Shown here one piece after another: positions 33,946 through 43,978 of a stretch of DNA of 44,721 bases. A program made the position numbers and the translations under genes. The number at the start of each line of letters is the position of its first letter. The stretch's first letter is position 1. The notes beneath the pieces were generated by a model. It did no database searches, was not told the origin of the DNA, and was given only the letters and a program-made list of their open reading frames with translations. Source of the DNA: Chloroflexota bacterium (GTDB lineage Bacteria > Chloroflexota > Anaerolineae > J036 > Brachytrichaceae); assembly GCA_021788625.1 (NCBI GenBank), contig JAJYKL010000028.1:1-44721 (forward strand). Direction: 5' to 3'.

Positions 33946-34617
33946 CTACGCTTCTTTGCCTTCGGTGCCTTCCTCCTCTTCTTCCTTCTTGCCCTTCTCG
34001 ATCACCTCGACCTCAGGAGCCTCGGCAGCCGGAGCCACTTCTTCTTCCTTGACTTCCACGAAGCGCGTCACACGCAGCACTTCCTCCGCCGGGTCGTCCA
34101 GAACTTCGATGCCCTGTGGGACAGTGATATCGCGCACGCGGATGACACCGTCGATCGCCAGCCCCGAGACGTCCACCGAGAAGCTCTCGGTCAGGTCGCC
34201 AGGCAGACAGCGAATGCTGAGCGTGTTGGTCTCCTGCAGCAGCACGCCCGCTCCGGTCTTCACATCGGCGGGCTCACCAACGGGGATCACGCGCACATTC
34301 GCGGTGATTTTCTCCGTCATCGAAACCTCGTAGAAGTCGACGTGTTTGATGACGCCTTTGATCGGGTCGCGCTGTACTTCGCGCTGCAGCACCATCTTCT
34401 GCGCACTGCTATCCCCATCGATCGTCAGGGCGATCAGACGGTTGTGGCCTGCATGGCGCACAACAGTGCTCAGCTCATGTGCGTCCAACTGGATGTGGGT
34501 TGGTGCGATCTTGTTGCCATACACCACCGCCGGGACCTTGCCGGATCGCCGCAGCGCCTTCACACCGTGCCGGATCGCTGTTCGCTTCGACGCATTTAAA
34601 GAAATTGTGTCAGCCAT
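33946..34617 (-). CDS. rplY: 50S ribosomal protein L25/Ctc
   Basis: The 223-residue protein is of the long Ctc type. The N-terminal 5S rRNA-binding domain (about 1-95) has RHGVKALRRSGKVPAVVYG and VQRDPIKGVIKHVDFYEV. The C-terminal TL5-like domain runs to about 190 and ends in an Ala/Glu/Lys tail that is strongly acidic. It binds 5S rRNA in the large subunit. GGGAAGG is 9 bases before the ATG. It is divergent from glyQS, with 169 bases between, and followed by a strong terminator. Confidence 0.93.
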   Translation of the reverse strand: MADTISLNASKRTAIRHGVKALRRSGKVPAVVYGNKIAPTHIQLDAHELSTVVRHAGHNRLIALTIDGDSSAQKMVLQREVQRDPIKGVIKHVDFYEVSMTEKITANVRVIPVGEPADVKTGAGVLLQETNTLSIRCLPGDLTESFSVDVSGLAIDGVIRVRDITVPQGIEVLDDPAEEVLRVTRFVEVKEEEVAPAAEAPEVEVIEKGKKEEEEEGTEGKEA

Positions 34618-34771
34618 AAATATAACCTTCCCAACCGCCCATCGTTTGAGGCCCAGACGGAGTGTTTCCCGCAGCCGCCACTACTCACGGTTGCACCTGT
34701 AATGAGTCAATCTACTCATACAGCTCCGGCGCGTCCCCGGCCAGAGCGGAAGCATTATACACCGCGCCATG

Positions 34772-34777
34772 TACAAT
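34772..34777 (+). promoter_or_regulatory. -10 box directly before glyQS
   Basis: TACAAT is followed by 9 bases and then the ATG at 34787, exactly as at murJ. No ribosome site is in the gap and no T-box leader is visible in the 169 bases upstream. Confidence 0.5.
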
Positions 34778-34786
34778 GGCCGCCAA

Positions 34787-37700
34787 ATGCTCACATTTCA
34801 AGATGTCATTCTTAAGTTGCAGTCATTCTGGGCCGCGCAGGGTTGCCTGATCTGGCAGCCGTATAACCAGGTGGTCGGCGCTGGCACGTACAACCCGGCT
34901 ACGTTTCTGCGTGTATTGGGACCTGAGCCCTGGAGCGTGGCCTATGTCGAGCCCTCTGTGCGTCCCGACGACGGCCGGTTCGGCGAAAACCCAAACCGTA
35001 TGTACACTCACACGCAGTTCCAGGTCATCCTGAAGCCGGCTCCCGCCGAACCACAACCACTTTACCTGGAGAGCCTGCGGGCCATTGGCATTAACCCCGC
35101 TCACCACGACATCCGCTTCGTGGAAGACAACTGGGAATCTCCAGCTCTGGGTGCATGGGGCCTGGGCTGGGAGGTGTGGCTGGATGGACTGGAAATAACC
35201 CAGTACACGTACTTCCAGCAGGCAGGCGGTTTCACTCTACATCCAGTTTCGCTCGAGCTGACCTACGGTCTCGAACGCATCGCCATGTCGCACAGCATCC
35301 AGAACGCACGCGCCGTGTGGAACCTCAAGTGGGACGAACGGCGCACGTACGGCGACGTGAACCTGGCAGCCGAAATCGAGCGTTGCCAATACGCCTTCAA
35401 TGAGGCCAATGTGGAGGTCTTGCACGAATTCTTCGATCATTACGAGGGGGAAGCCAAACGTGCTCTGGAGCACGGGCTGGTCACCCCCGCGCACGACTAT
35501 GTATTGAACTGCTCGCAGACATTCAACCTGCTGGATACGCGCGGCGCCATCGGTGTAACCGAGCGCGCACGCTACTTTGCGCGGATGCGCGACCTCGCCC
35601 GCCAGGTTGCCACCGAATATATGAAGCAGCGCGAGTCGATGGGCTTCCCGTGGCTGAAAGACGAGCCTAAAGATTCGAAATTGGAGACCCAGCATCCATC
35701 GAAGACCAGCAACGCAACCTCCAATCTTCCATTTCCAACCTCACGTCCGCAATCGCTGCTGCTGGAGATCGGCGTTGAGGAGCTACCGGCTGCCGATGTA
35801 ACGACCGCGCAGGAACAACTGGGTAAAGTCCTGCTGAGCGCACTGGACGAGGCACGCGTGGATCATGGCAGTCTGGCTCTGTACAGCACTCCACGCCGGA
35901 TCGCAGCCGTGGTGGAACAGGTGGCTCCGCACCAGCGAGCCCTGGATGAGTGGGTACGCGGGCCCAGTGCCCAGGTCGCCTTCGCTGCCGATGGCAAGCC
36001 TACCCAGGCTGCCATCGGTTTCGCCCGGCGCTTTAATATTGATCCTTCGAGTCTCGTAGTTAAAGCGGGTCCGCAGGGCCATTATGTCTTCGCTAACAAG
36101 CATGAAGAGGGAAAGCTCACCGCCGAGGTGATGGCGCAGACGCTACCGGCAGTCATCGGTAAGATCAGTTTTGAGAAAACCATGCGCTGGAACGAAACGG
36201 ACGTCGCCTTCTCCAGGCCCATTCGCTGGATCGTGGCCATGCTAGGCCGTCAAGTCATCCCGTTTGAGTATGCGGGGGTGGCAAGTGGAAAGGCCAGCGT
36301 CGGCTCGCGTGGCGAAGGGAGTAAGGCCTTTAACATCACGGCTGCCAACCAGTACGTACGTCGGCTGGGGCAGCAGTCCATCATCGGTAAAATGGATGAG
36401 CGGCGTGAGGTGATCCGCCAGTTGGCGCAGGCCGCCGCAGCTGCCGTCAACGGGCGTGTGCCCCAGGATGAAGGCCTGCTGGACGAGGTGACGAATCTGC
36501 TGGAGCAGCCCATGGCTGTGCTCGGTTCTTTTGAGCCCGAGTTTCTCCTAATTCCGCAGCAGGTATTGATGACGGTGATGCGTAAGCATCAACGCTACTT
36601 CCCGGTGGTAGATGCAAATAGCGGGGTGCTATTGCCAAACTTTGTTGCCATGCGCAACGGGAACGACCAGCATCTGGACGAGGTGCGGGCCGGGAACGAA
36701 GCCGTGTTGCGCGCCCGCTTTGCCGACGCGGCTTACTTCTTCCGCCACGACACTGAAAAGCCGCTCGACGACTACCTGCCCAAACTGGAGACACTCACTT
36801 TCCAGGCCAGGCTGGGCTCCATGATGGACAAGACCAGGCGCATCGAGGCTCTTACGGCCACCATCGGCGACTCGCTGGGGGCGACCGACACCGACATGCA
36901 GATCGCCCGGCGCGCTGCGCAACTGTGCAAGGCCGACCTGGCCACCAGCATGGTGATCGACTTCACCTCACTGCAGGGCGTCATGGGGCGCGAGTACTAC
37001 AGGCTCAACCACGGCGCGGACGACGACGCCCAGGCCGATGCGGTCGCCTCGGCCATTTTCGAACACTACCTGCCGCGCTACGCAGGCGACGAGACACCCA
37101 AGACGCTGGCGGGGTTGATCATCTCGCTGGCTGACCGATTTGACAGCCTGGCCGGCCTTTTTACCGTTGGACTGGCACCCAAAGGCTCAGCCGATCCATT
37201 TGCGTTGCGTCGGGCTGCCATCGGTGTGGTATCGATCTTGGTGGATAGCCGCCGCTCGTTTTCGCTACACGCCGGACTGCGTGCTGCAGCCGTCTTACTG
37301 CCTGTGCCAGTACGGGAGGAAGCACTTGAGGCTGCCTTCGTCTATATTGTCGAGCGCCAGCGCGCACTGCTGCTGGAGGGGGGGCGCCGCTATGACGTGG
37401 CGGATGCAGTACTGACGGCACAGGGCGACGACCCCTACCGCGCCCAGGCAGGCGTGGAGCAACTCTCCGAGTGGGTAAAGCGCGAGGACTGGCCGGTGCT
37501 GCTGGCTGCGTATTCGCGCAGCGCGCGCATCACGCGCGACCTGACCGGGGAAATGCCATTGGACGTAAGTGCCGACCCTGACCCCGCCACGCAGGCGCTC
37601 CACCAGGCTGTCACTGTGCTGCCGCCGGCGGGCGACGTGAACGAGCTGCTATCGAACCTGACTACGCTGGTGGAACCCATCACGGCCTTCTTCGACAAGG

Positions 37701-37813
37701 TGCTGGTGATGGCCGAGGACGAGACGCTACGCCGGACGCGCCTGGCGCTCCTGCAGCGCGTCGTCTCCCAGGCCCGCGGCCTGGTGGACTTCAGTAAGCT
37801 GGAAGGCTTCTAG
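34787..37813 (+). CDS. glyQS: Glycyl-tRNA synthetase, alpha and beta subunits fused
   Basis: The 1008-residue protein joins the alpha chain (about 1-290, opening [15 protein letters not shown], with [16 protein letters not shown] and [13 protein letters not shown]) to the beta chain (from about 320, opening [15 protein letters not shown]). The beta part holds the HD-type domain and ends with a DALR-like anticodon-binding region. Most bacteria encode alpha and beta separately; fused forms are known in several phyla including Chloroflexota. The start at 34787 is preferred to an ATG 18 bases earlier, which overlaps the -10 box. The linker between the two parts contains a short inverted-repeat insert at 35671-35740. 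The enzyme charges tRNA-Gly in the cytoplasm. Confidence 0.95.
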   Translation: MLTFQDVILKLQSFWAAQGCLIWQPYNQVVGAGTYNPATFLRVLGPEPWSVAYVEPSVRPDDGRFGENPNRMYTHTQFQVILKPAPAEPQPLYLESLRAIGINPAHHDIRFVEDNWESPALGAWGLGWEVWLDGLEITQYTYFQQAGGFTLHPVSLELTYGLERIAMSHSIQNARAVWNLKWDERRTYGDVNLAAEIERCQYAFNEANVEVLHEFFDHYEGEAKRALEHGLVTPAHDYVLNCSQTFNLLDTRGAIGVTERARYFARMRDLARQVATEYMKQRESMGFPWLKDEPKDSKLETQHPSKTSNATSNLPFPTSRPQSLLLEIGVEELPAADVTTAQEQLGKVLLSALDEARVDHGSLALYSTPRRIAAVVEQVAPHQRALDEWVRGPSAQVAFAADGKPTQAAIGFARRFNIDPSSLVVKAGPQGHYVFANKHEEGKLTAEVMAQTLPAVIGKISFEKTMRWNETDVAFSRPIRWIVAMLGRQVIPFEYAGVASGKASVGSRGEGSKAFNITAANQYVRRLGQQSIIGKMDERREVIRQLAQAAAAAVNGRVPQDEGLLDEVTNLLEQPMAVLGSFEPEFLLIPQQVLMTVMRKHQRYFPVVDANSGVLLPNFVAMRNGNDQHLDEVRAGNEAVLRARFADAAYFFRHDTEKPLDDYLPKLETLTFQARLGSMMDKTRRIEALTATIGDSLGATDTDMQIARRAAQLCKADLATSMVIDFTSLQGVMGREYYRLNHGADDDAQADAVASAIFEHYLPRYAGDETPKTLAGLIISLADRFDSLAGLFTVGLAPKGSADPFALRRAAIGVVSILVDSRRSFSLHAGLRAAAVLLPVPVREEALEAAFVYIVERQRALLLEGGRRYDVADAVLTAQGDDPYRAQAGVEQLSEWVKREDWPVLLAAYSRSARITRDLTGEMPLDVSADPDPATQALHQAVTVLPPAGDVNELLSNLTTLVEPITAFFDKVLVMAEDETLRRTRLALLQRVVSQARGLVDFSKLEGF
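35671..35740. repeat. Repeat element kept in frame in the glyQS linker
   Basis: The segment begins with GAAATTGGAG (35677-35686) and ends with CTCCAATCTTCCATTTCC, a near inverted copy. It encodes a Ser/Thr/Asn/Pro-rich stretch between the synthetase alpha and beta parts and resembles the intergenic repeats at 25470 and 37815. Confidence 0.55.
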
Positions 37814-38257
37814 GAATTGACGATTGTGGATTGACGATTGGCGATTTCGAATCGGGTCAACCACACAGGCACATGGAACACAGAGGCTTTCGTGGAGCGC
37901 ACAGCCCACGATCGGGCTGTACCGCCAGCCAACCACCATGAGCTGCGGCGCGATGCCAAACTGCTCTGCGTAATTCTCCAGCATGTGCCTGGCCGTGGGC
38001 AGGCCCGGCACCGAGACGGCGAAAGCATGGGCCTGTTTCAGCTCGTTCAACGTTTGGACCAATCTGAACCTCAACGTGTGCTCCATAATTGGCATCCCCC
38101 TGGAGCGCCGCTGGCGCCCGGTGAGTGAGAAATAGTCCATAACAGGCTCAAAAAGTAGCCCGCGTAAAGTATATGTCGTACAATACGCAAGTTTGACTAG
38201 TCGAAAGTTGGCACTTCGTCGCAATAAATGCCAATATTTTTCAGGAGAATTTGCTGA
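37814..38257. other. Repeat-rich intergenic region with an orphan reading frame
   Basis: 37815-37846 holds a tandem GATTGACGATTG-type repeat and about 37861-37904 holds a sequence of the CACAGAGG..TTTCGTGG kind. Between about 37904 and 38093 the minus strand has an open, protein-like frame with strings such as LVQTLNELKQAHAFAVSVPG and MLENYAEQFGIAPQLMVVGW; it runs into the repeats without a proper end and was not recognised. It may be a gene fragment. TACAAT near 38176 and AGGAG near 38241 belong to the ppdK upstream region. Confidence 0.4.
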
Positions 38258-41119
38258 ATGGCAACTAAAATAACATCGAAGACTGCCGTGAAGGTGGCCC
38301 CCAGCAAGAACGGCCATAATCGCAACGGTAAGTCTTCTGCCCAGAAACAATGGGTATATATTTTCACGGACACCCGGTCCGTTGCCAGGGTGGCGCCCAC
38401 CTGGACCGACGTGCGCGCGCTACTCGGCGGTAAGGGCGCCGGCCTGTGGGATATGACCAGCGCCGGTCTGCCGGTTCCCTCCGGTTTCACACTTACCACG
38501 GAAGTGTGCGACGAATTCGTCAAAGCGGGCAACAAGATCCCCAAGGCGTCCTGGAGCCAGGCACTGGCGGCGATGAAAATCGTCGAGAAGCAGACGGGCA
38601 TGGTGTTTGGCGGTGGCAAAAAGGGCGTCCGCCCACTGCTGGTGTCCGTCCGCTCCGGCGCGCGCGAGTCGATGCCCGGTATGATGGAGACCGTGCTCAA
38701 CGTGGGCCTGAACGACAAGACCGTTGAGGAGATGGCCCAGGTTACCCGCAACGAACGCTTCGCTTACGACTCGTATCGCCGCCTGTTGATGATGTTCGGC
38801 ACGACCGTGCTCGATATCTCCGACGAGAAGTTTGACACCCCGATGGAACAGCTGAAGGAGCACAAGGGCTACAAACACGACACCGAACTCACCACCGACG
38901 ACCTGAAGGACCTGGTGAGTACCTACAAGCAGGTCATCAAGGATGAAACGGGTCGCAATTTCCCACAGGATGTATACGATCAGTTGCACGAATGTGCCAT
39001 GGCCGTGTTTCGCAGTGCCACAGGCCACAAGGCGAAGACCTACGCCAGGCAGATGGGATGGAAGTCCACCTTACCCACGGCTGTCAACGTGGTGACGATG
39101 GTTTTCGGCAACATGGGCGAGTTCAGCGGCACGGGCGTCGCTTTCACCCGGGACCCGAGTACGGGCGATAAGAAGATGCTCGGCGAATACCTTCTCAACG
39201 CGCAGGGCGAGGATGTGGTCGCTGGCATCCGCACCCCCAAACCCATCACCGAGATGGAAATCGAGATGCCCAAGACCTACAAGCAGTTTATGAAGATCAC
39301 GGGGCTGCTCGAGAAGCACTATAAAAACATGCAAGATGTAGAGTTCACCATCGAGCAGGGCAAACTCTACATGCTGCAGACACGCAATGGCAAGCGCACG
39401 GCCAAAGCCGCCATCAAAATCGCAGTGGATCAGGCCAACGAACGGCTCATCAGCAAGGAGGAGGCGCTGCGTCGTGTGACACCGGCTGACGTGGATTTCC
39501 TGCTGCATCCCCAGTTCGATAGCGGGGAAGTGCAGAAAGCCAGGGCCGAAGGCCGCATGCTGGCGACCGGCGTGAACGCCTCGCCCGGTGCGGCGGTTGG
39601 CGTGCTCGCCTTCGACGCCGATTTGGCTGAGAAATGGGGCAAGGAGGAGAAGAAGGCCGTCATCCTGATCCGCCCCGAGACAAAGCCCGATGATGTACAC
39701 GGCATGGTCGCGGCCAAAGGTATTCTGACGGCTCGTGGCGGCGCCACCTCCCACGCGGCGGTGGTCGCTCGCCAGTTTGGCATTCCGGCCGTATGCGGGG
39801 CGGACGCCCTGAAGATCGACGTCGGTGCGCGCACGGTGACGTCCAACGGGCACGTCCTGCACGAGGGCGACTGGGTATCGCTGGATGGCGCCAAGGGTGA
39901 GGCCTATATCGGTCAACTCCCGACGGTAGCCCCTCGGTTCGAAGAGCAGGCCGACCTGGTCACGCTGCTGCAATGGGCAGACGAAATCAGCGCGCAGAAG
40001 ACCCGCGTCGTAAACGGCAAACCATTCCGCGGCCTGCAAGTATGGGCCAACGCAGACTACCCGCGCGACGCCGAGCGCGCCCGCTCCTTCGGGGCGCAAG
40101 GCATCGGCCTATGCCGCACCGAGCACATGTTCTTCGAGCAGGAGCGCCTGCCCATCGTGCAACGCATGATCCTTTCCAACAACGATGAGCAGCGCGAACA
40201 GGCACTGGCCGAATTGTTGCCCCTGCAGCGCGGCGACTTCGAAGGTCTCTTCCGCGCGATGAGCGGCCTGCCAGTGATCATCCGCCTGATCGACCCACCC
40301 CTGCATGAGTTCCTCCCCAGCGGTGAAGACCTGTTGAAGGATGTCACAAACTTATATGCCAAGCGTAAGTATGAGGGCTTGTCCGAAGCGGAGGAGGCCG
40401 AGCTGAAGAGCAAGGAAACGATGCTGGTGGCTGTAAACAGCATGCACGAGCAGAACCCGATGATGGGTCTGCGCGGCATTCGCCTTGGCATCATGATCAC
40501 TGGCCTCATCAAGATGCAGGTGCGTGCCATCTTCGAGGCAGCCTGCAACGTGAAGCTGGAAGGTCTGGACCCGCACGCCGAGGTGATGATCCCACTGACC
40601 GGCCACGTCAATGAGCTCAAACGCGTGCAACCTGAACTCGAGCAGGTGGCCAGACAGGTGATGGAGGAGAAGGGCGTCCAGGTGAAGTACAAGTTCGGCA
40701 CCATGGTCGAGATTCCGCGCGCGGCTATCACGGCCGCTGAGATCGCGACACTGGCCCAGTTCTTCTCCTTCGGCACGAATGACCTGACCCAGATGACCTT
40801 TGGTTACTCACGCGACGACGCGGAGCGAGGCTTCCTGTTGAAGTATGTAGAAGATGGCATCCTGCCGAATAACCCCTTCCAAACCATCGACCAGGATGGC
40901 GTTGGCCGGTTGATGAAAATGGCTGTGGAAGAGGGCCGGCAGACTCGCCCGGATCTTGAGGTTGGCATCTGCGGTGAGCACGGCGGCGATCCCGATTCGG
41001 TGGACTTCTGCTACCGCATCGGCAATAACTACGTGAGCTGCTCACCCTTCCGCGTACCCATCGCTCGCCTTGCTGCTGCGCACGCAGCACTGAAGCACGG
41101 CGTGAAGAATGGCAAGTAA
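38258..41119 (+). CDS. ppdK: Pyruvate, phosphate dikinase
   Basis: The 953-residue protein has the three PPDK parts: an ATP-grasp domain (from about 45, LLGGKGAGLWDMTSAGLPVP, with the VSVRSGARESMPGMMETVLNVG block), the phospho-histidine domain with GGATSHAAVVARQFG (H499), and the PEP/pyruvate TIM barrel with FGTNDLTQMTFGYSRDD and the catalytic C905 in CGEHGGDP. It interconverts pyruvate, ATP and phosphate with PEP, AMP and pyrophosphate. The first 40 residues form a Lys/Ser/Asn-rich extension absent from typical family members. AGGAG lies 10 bases before the ATG, and a strong terminator follows. Confidence 0.96.
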   Translation: MATKITSKTAVKVAPSKNGHNRNGKSSAQKQWVYIFTDTRSVARVAPTWTDVRALLGGKGAGLWDMTSAGLPVPSGFTLTTEVCDEFVKAGNKIPKASWSQALAAMKIVEKQTGMVFGGGKKGVRPLLVSVRSGARESMPGMMETVLNVGLNDKTVEEMAQVTRNERFAYDSYRRLLMMFGTTVLDISDEKFDTPMEQLKEHKGYKHDTELTTDDLKDLVSTYKQVIKDETGRNFPQDVYDQLHECAMAVFRSATGHKAKTYARQMGWKSTLPTAVNVVTMVFGNMGEFSGTGVAFTRDPSTGDKKMLGEYLLNAQGEDVVAGIRTPKPITEMEIEMPKTYKQFMKITGLLEKHYKNMQDVEFTIEQGKLYMLQTRNGKRTAKAAIKIAVDQANERLISKEEALRRVTPADVDFLLHPQFDSGEVQKARAEGRMLATGVNASPGAAVGVLAFDADLAEKWGKEEKKAVILIRPETKPDDVHGMVAAKGILTARGGATSHAAVVARQFGIPAVCGADALKIDVGARTVTSNGHVLHEGDWVSLDGAKGEAYIGQLPTVAPRFEEQADLVTLLQWADEISAQKTRVVNGKPFRGLQVWANADYPRDAERARSFGAQGIGLCRTEHMFFEQERLPIVQRMILSNNDEQREQALAELLPLQRGDFEGLFRAMSGLPVIIRLIDPPLHEFLPSGEDLLKDVTNLYAKRKYEGLSEAEEAELKSKETMLVAVNSMHEQNPMMGLRGIRLGIMITGLIKMQVRAIFEAACNVKLEGLDPHAEVMIPLTGHVNELKRVQPELEQVARQVMEEKGVQVKYKFGTMVEIPRAAITAAEIATLAQFFSFGTNDLTQMTFGYSRDDAERGFLLKYVEDGILPNNPFQTIDQDGVGRLMKMAVEEGRQTRPDLEVGICGEHGGDPDSVDFCYRIGNNYVSCSPFRVPIARLAAAHAALKHGVKNGK

Positions 41120-41148
41120 GTTCAGCCCCTGTATCGACTGACCTGTCG

Positions 41149-41180
41149 AAGCGCCCCGCTCAGGATAAGGCGGGGCGCTT
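41149..41180 (+). terminator. Rho-independent terminator after ppdK
   Basis: Eleven-bp GC-rich arms (AAGCGCCCCGC / GCGGGGCGCTT) enclose 10 bases and are followed by CTATTTC. It lies 29 bases after the ppdK stop. Confidence 0.8.
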
Positions 41181-41456
41181 CTATTTCAAGCCCGAGATCA
41201 GATGTAAACGGCGTTAGCTAACAACTCTGGTGATACATCTGCGCATCTCTGGTCACTGCAGGCCAATCATGCCGCCCAGGGATCCACCTGGCACTGCTCC
41301 CAAGTACCTTTTGGACTTTGGTGAATTTTCATAAATCCGAAAAAAACCGCGGGTCATATCCTTTGGTTTTCCGGGGATATCATCAAATCTATAGTCACTA
41401 CCTGTAGTTTGGCGAACGCGGACCGCAGCCGGAGCAGAGGCTTAACTTCCAGGACA
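41181..41456. other. Convergent intergenic region
   Basis: The rest of the gap between the 3' ends of ppdK and the membrane glycosyltransferase has no gene. The only structure seen is a weak minus-strand hairpin at 41356-41380 (ATATCC / GGATAT) followed nearby by seven T residues on that strand (A run at 41340-41346), which could end the glycosyltransferase message. Confidence 0.4.
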
Positions 41457-43844
41457 TCACCGCAACCCGATGACCACTGCGTTGTCCGGCCACGCGGACC
41501 CGTCAGGCTTGTAGGCTGCCAGGCGACTGTTGTTCGTGGGGAGGTACCAGCCGATGATTAGGCTGGACGCTGAGGCGGGTAGCGAGATAGCACGCCGGTC
41601 GACGATTTGCTCCTGTGCATCCCACATGCTGGTGGGGTACGCCCCACCCAGGGGCGGCGCGTCCTGCTGGGCGATGACCGCCCCATTGCGGTCCAGCACG
41701 TGGACGAAGAGCGTGTAGTCCCGCCCCGGCGGCTGCAGGCACAACCAGTGTAACGCCAATGCACGCGCATCGCCGGCTGGCAACAGGTCGTAACCTTGCA
41801 ACTGGATCAACCGCTCACCCCCCGCGGCGAATGTTGCCGTAAATGCGTGCTGCGGTGCGGGAACTGGCTGCAACGCGCCCAGCACTTTGAATGAACCGAT
41901 CGTGAAACGATTCGTGGTGCTGCCGTCAATCGTCAGCAGCGGCGGTTTCTCGTACACCCCGCGCACCGAGAGTTCGACGCTGGCGATACCGCGCCGGGCT
42001 GTTGCATCGACATGCAGCAGGTAATCGTCACGGAAGATCTGTCCAGGCTGCCAACGTTGCGTGTCGAAGCGCCCGCCATAGGGAATCTGCTCCAGCCGGC
42101 CAATCAATTGACCCTGCGCATCGCGTGCGGACAGGACGACATGGTAGCTCTGTTTCAGCGGCTGTGCAGCGCCCCAATACAGGCTGATGCCAAGTTCCCC
42201 ACCCGGGAGCACCTCGCGCTGGTTGATTTGCGCATGTTGAAGGAAGATCTTGCCGCCGAAGGTAACGCCTGTCTGTCCAGGCAACGCAGCCCGATCCTGC
42301 GAGCTCAGGTAGCGCGGCGTTGCAAAAGCAGATTGGATGAGCAGGAAAGGAGTCAGGGTGCTTAATACGGTTAACGCCGCACAGACTGTAGATAGGACCG
42401 GTACGCGCCACCGCCTGGGTGCGAGGCTCAACCAGCCTGCTGCCACAGCACAGGCCACCAGCGAGATGCCGGGGAAGATCAGACGGCTGTTCTCGGTGCC
42501 GGCGTAGTCGCGCAACCACCACCCGTATGACCCCAGCAGTGTCAGCTCCCACGCCAGCAAAATGAGCACCGGCCCCGTAGCGCCAGCGACCAACTCAGCC
42601 AGACCTTTAGACCGGCTGGAGTTCAACCAGCGAACTCCCAGCCGAACACAGCCAACCACCGCCACAACCAGGCCAGCATAAAAGAAAACATCCACCCAGG
42701 CCGGATAGCGCAGCTCCACACCAATCACACCCCAATAGGAGATGAGGATTTCAGGGATGGACCGGACCATCTGCATCAGAGTTAGCGGCTGTGGCCGCAA
42801 GAGGGATTGGTTGGCTGCCTGCACTTGCGCCCAGGCCAATGGATTGCCATAATTCAACTGGTTATAAGCCAGCCACACGCCCGTCACGGCGAGCAGCCCA
42901 GCCACGACAAGTAACCCAGCCAGAAACGCCAGCCTCAGACTCAGTCGCTTTACCAGGACGAGTAATGCTATGAGTAATACCACGGGCGCCAGCAGTCCCA
43001 GACCACTCACCTTGCTCAGCACCGCGAGTCCGACCATGGCACCGAGAAGGAGACTGGAACCTGAAAATCTGAGAATAAACTTGTTCCGGGACCTTTGGTG
43101 TGCGGCAACGCCCGGTTTACGCTCAGTGAATTTCCACTCTCCAGGTTCCAGTCGCCACATTTGCACCAACCACCAGCACACCAGTGAGGCAGTAAAGGTA
43201 ATGGCGATGTCGTTGCTGACAATACTGCTGATGTCTATAAACTTCGGGTTTAGCGCCACAAAAGCCGCGGCCAGCAAAGGCAAAGACTGAAACGCTTCAG
43301 GCGTGTTTCCCTCACCGTACGCTGCGCGTAGCAATGACCGGGCGATCTGGTAGACGAGGAACACTGTCAGCGCACCCAGCACCGTCGATACCAGCCGGGC
43401 TAGGTGCACAGCCAGCGCTGCCCCCTTATACGGAAAGCCTTCTTCAGTTGAGTGCAGATACTGATTGGTCACACTGCGATGGTCAGCATTCACGCTCACA
43501 TCAAACCAATCAGGGTTCAGGTGGCTGATATCGGCCAGATTGGACCGGTCGATGGGTGCTATCACGACTGCCACCAACATGTAATAGAGCGGTGGCTGGA
43601 CGATCTCATGCGAAACCTGCAGGTCGCGTGTCAGGTCAGGCAGGCGGTGCTCGCGGGCCAACAGGTCCGCGTAGTGGAAATGGTCACCTTCGTCCGGAGC
43701 TTCGAACAACGGCAAGGTGACATTGTTTACCGCACATAGCACCACGAAGATGCCAAGCAGGAGCGACAGCCAGTGCTGCGCGCGCAAAGTGTGGCATACC
43801 GGTCTGGCGGTCATGGCTGGTTCGACCATTGAGACAGGTTGCAC
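41457..43844 (-). CDS. Polytopic membrane glycosyltransferase-like protein (GT39/DUF2142-like)
   Basis: The 795-residue protein has about 12 membrane helices over residues 25-510 and an extracellular C-terminal part of about 290 residues built of beta-sandwich-like segments (for example GYDLLPAGDARALALHWL). The first loop has LFEAPDEGDHFHYA, which matches the acidic D/E-x-H motif of dolichyl/undecaprenyl-phosphate-sugar-using enzymes. It may move a sugar from a lipid carrier to a surface acceptor. The GTG start has no strong ribosome site. A short inverted-repeat insert lies in frame in a cytoplasmic loop (43052-43153). Confidence 0.8.
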   Translation of the reverse strand: MQPVSMVEPAMTARPVCHTLRAQHWLSLLLGIFVVLCAVNNVTLPLFEAPDEGDHFHYADLLAREHRLPDLTRDLQVSHEIVQPPLYYMLVAVVIAPIDRSNLADISHLNPDWFDVSVNADHRSVTNQYLHSTEEGFPYKGAALAVHLARLVSTVLGALTVFLVYQIARSLLRAAYGEGNTPEAFQSLPLLAAAFVALNPKFIDISSIVSNDIAITFTASLVCWWLVQMWRLEPGEWKFTERKPGVAAHQRSRNKFILRFSGSSLLLGAMVGLAVLSKVSGLGLLAPVVLLIALLVLVKRLSLRLAFLAGLLVVAGLLAVTGVWLAYNQLNYGNPLAWAQVQAANQSLLRPQPLTLMQMVRSIPEILISYWGVIGVELRYPAWVDVFFYAGLVVAVVGCVRLGVRWLNSSRSKGLAELVAGATGPVLILLAWELTLLGSYGWWLRDYAGTENSRLIFPGISLVACAVAAGWLSLAPRRWRVPVLSTVCAALTVLSTLTPFLLIQSAFATPRYLSSQDRAALPGQTGVTFGGKIFLQHAQINQREVLPGGELGISLYWGAAQPLKQSYHVVLSARDAQGQLIGRLEQIPYGGRFDTQRWQPGQIFRDDYLLHVDATARRGIASVELSVRGVYEKPPLLTIDGSTTNRFTIGSFKVLGALQPVPAPQHAFTATFAAGGERLIQLQGYDLLPAGDARALALHWLCLQPPGRDYTLFVHVLDRNGAVIAQQDAPPLGGAYPTSMWDAQEQIVDRRAISLPASASSLIIGWYLPTNNSRLAAYKPDGSAWPDNAVVIGLR
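43052..43153. repeat. Inverted-repeat insert in frame in the membrane glycosyltransferase
   Basis: GACTGGAACCTG at 43052-43063 and CAGGTTCCAGTC at 43142-43153 are perfect 12-bp inverted arms about 78 bases apart. The encoded stretch is a charged loop of about 34 residues between two membrane helices. Confidence 0.65.
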
Positions 43845-43978
43845 GCCACGATGCTCGCCATGCTATCACCCTTCCTCTGCCTCAATGCCATGCCCCTGGA
43901 CAACCGCTTTCGCAGGCAGGTACAGGGGGTCGTTGCGCGCAGCGTCCCTCCCCTTATGGAGACAGGGGAGGGATGAGG

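Noticed and set aside
33559-34599. A 346-codon open frame on the plus strand
   Set aside because: It runs antisense through rplY and the ATPase relic and is low-complexity; rplY is certain on the other strand.
34618-34786. Possible T-box riboswitch before glyQS
   Set aside because: No T-box consensus, specifier stem or terminator/antiterminator pair could be found in the leader, and the promoter seems to lie at the start codon.
37815-37904. Possible CRISPR array or mobile element end
   Set aside because: The repeats are short, degenerate and directly joined without spacers, and no transposase or cas gene is near.
39071-40099. A 342-codon minus-strand frame inside ppdK
   Set aside because: It is a shadow of ppdK, which shows all catalytic motifs on the plus strand.
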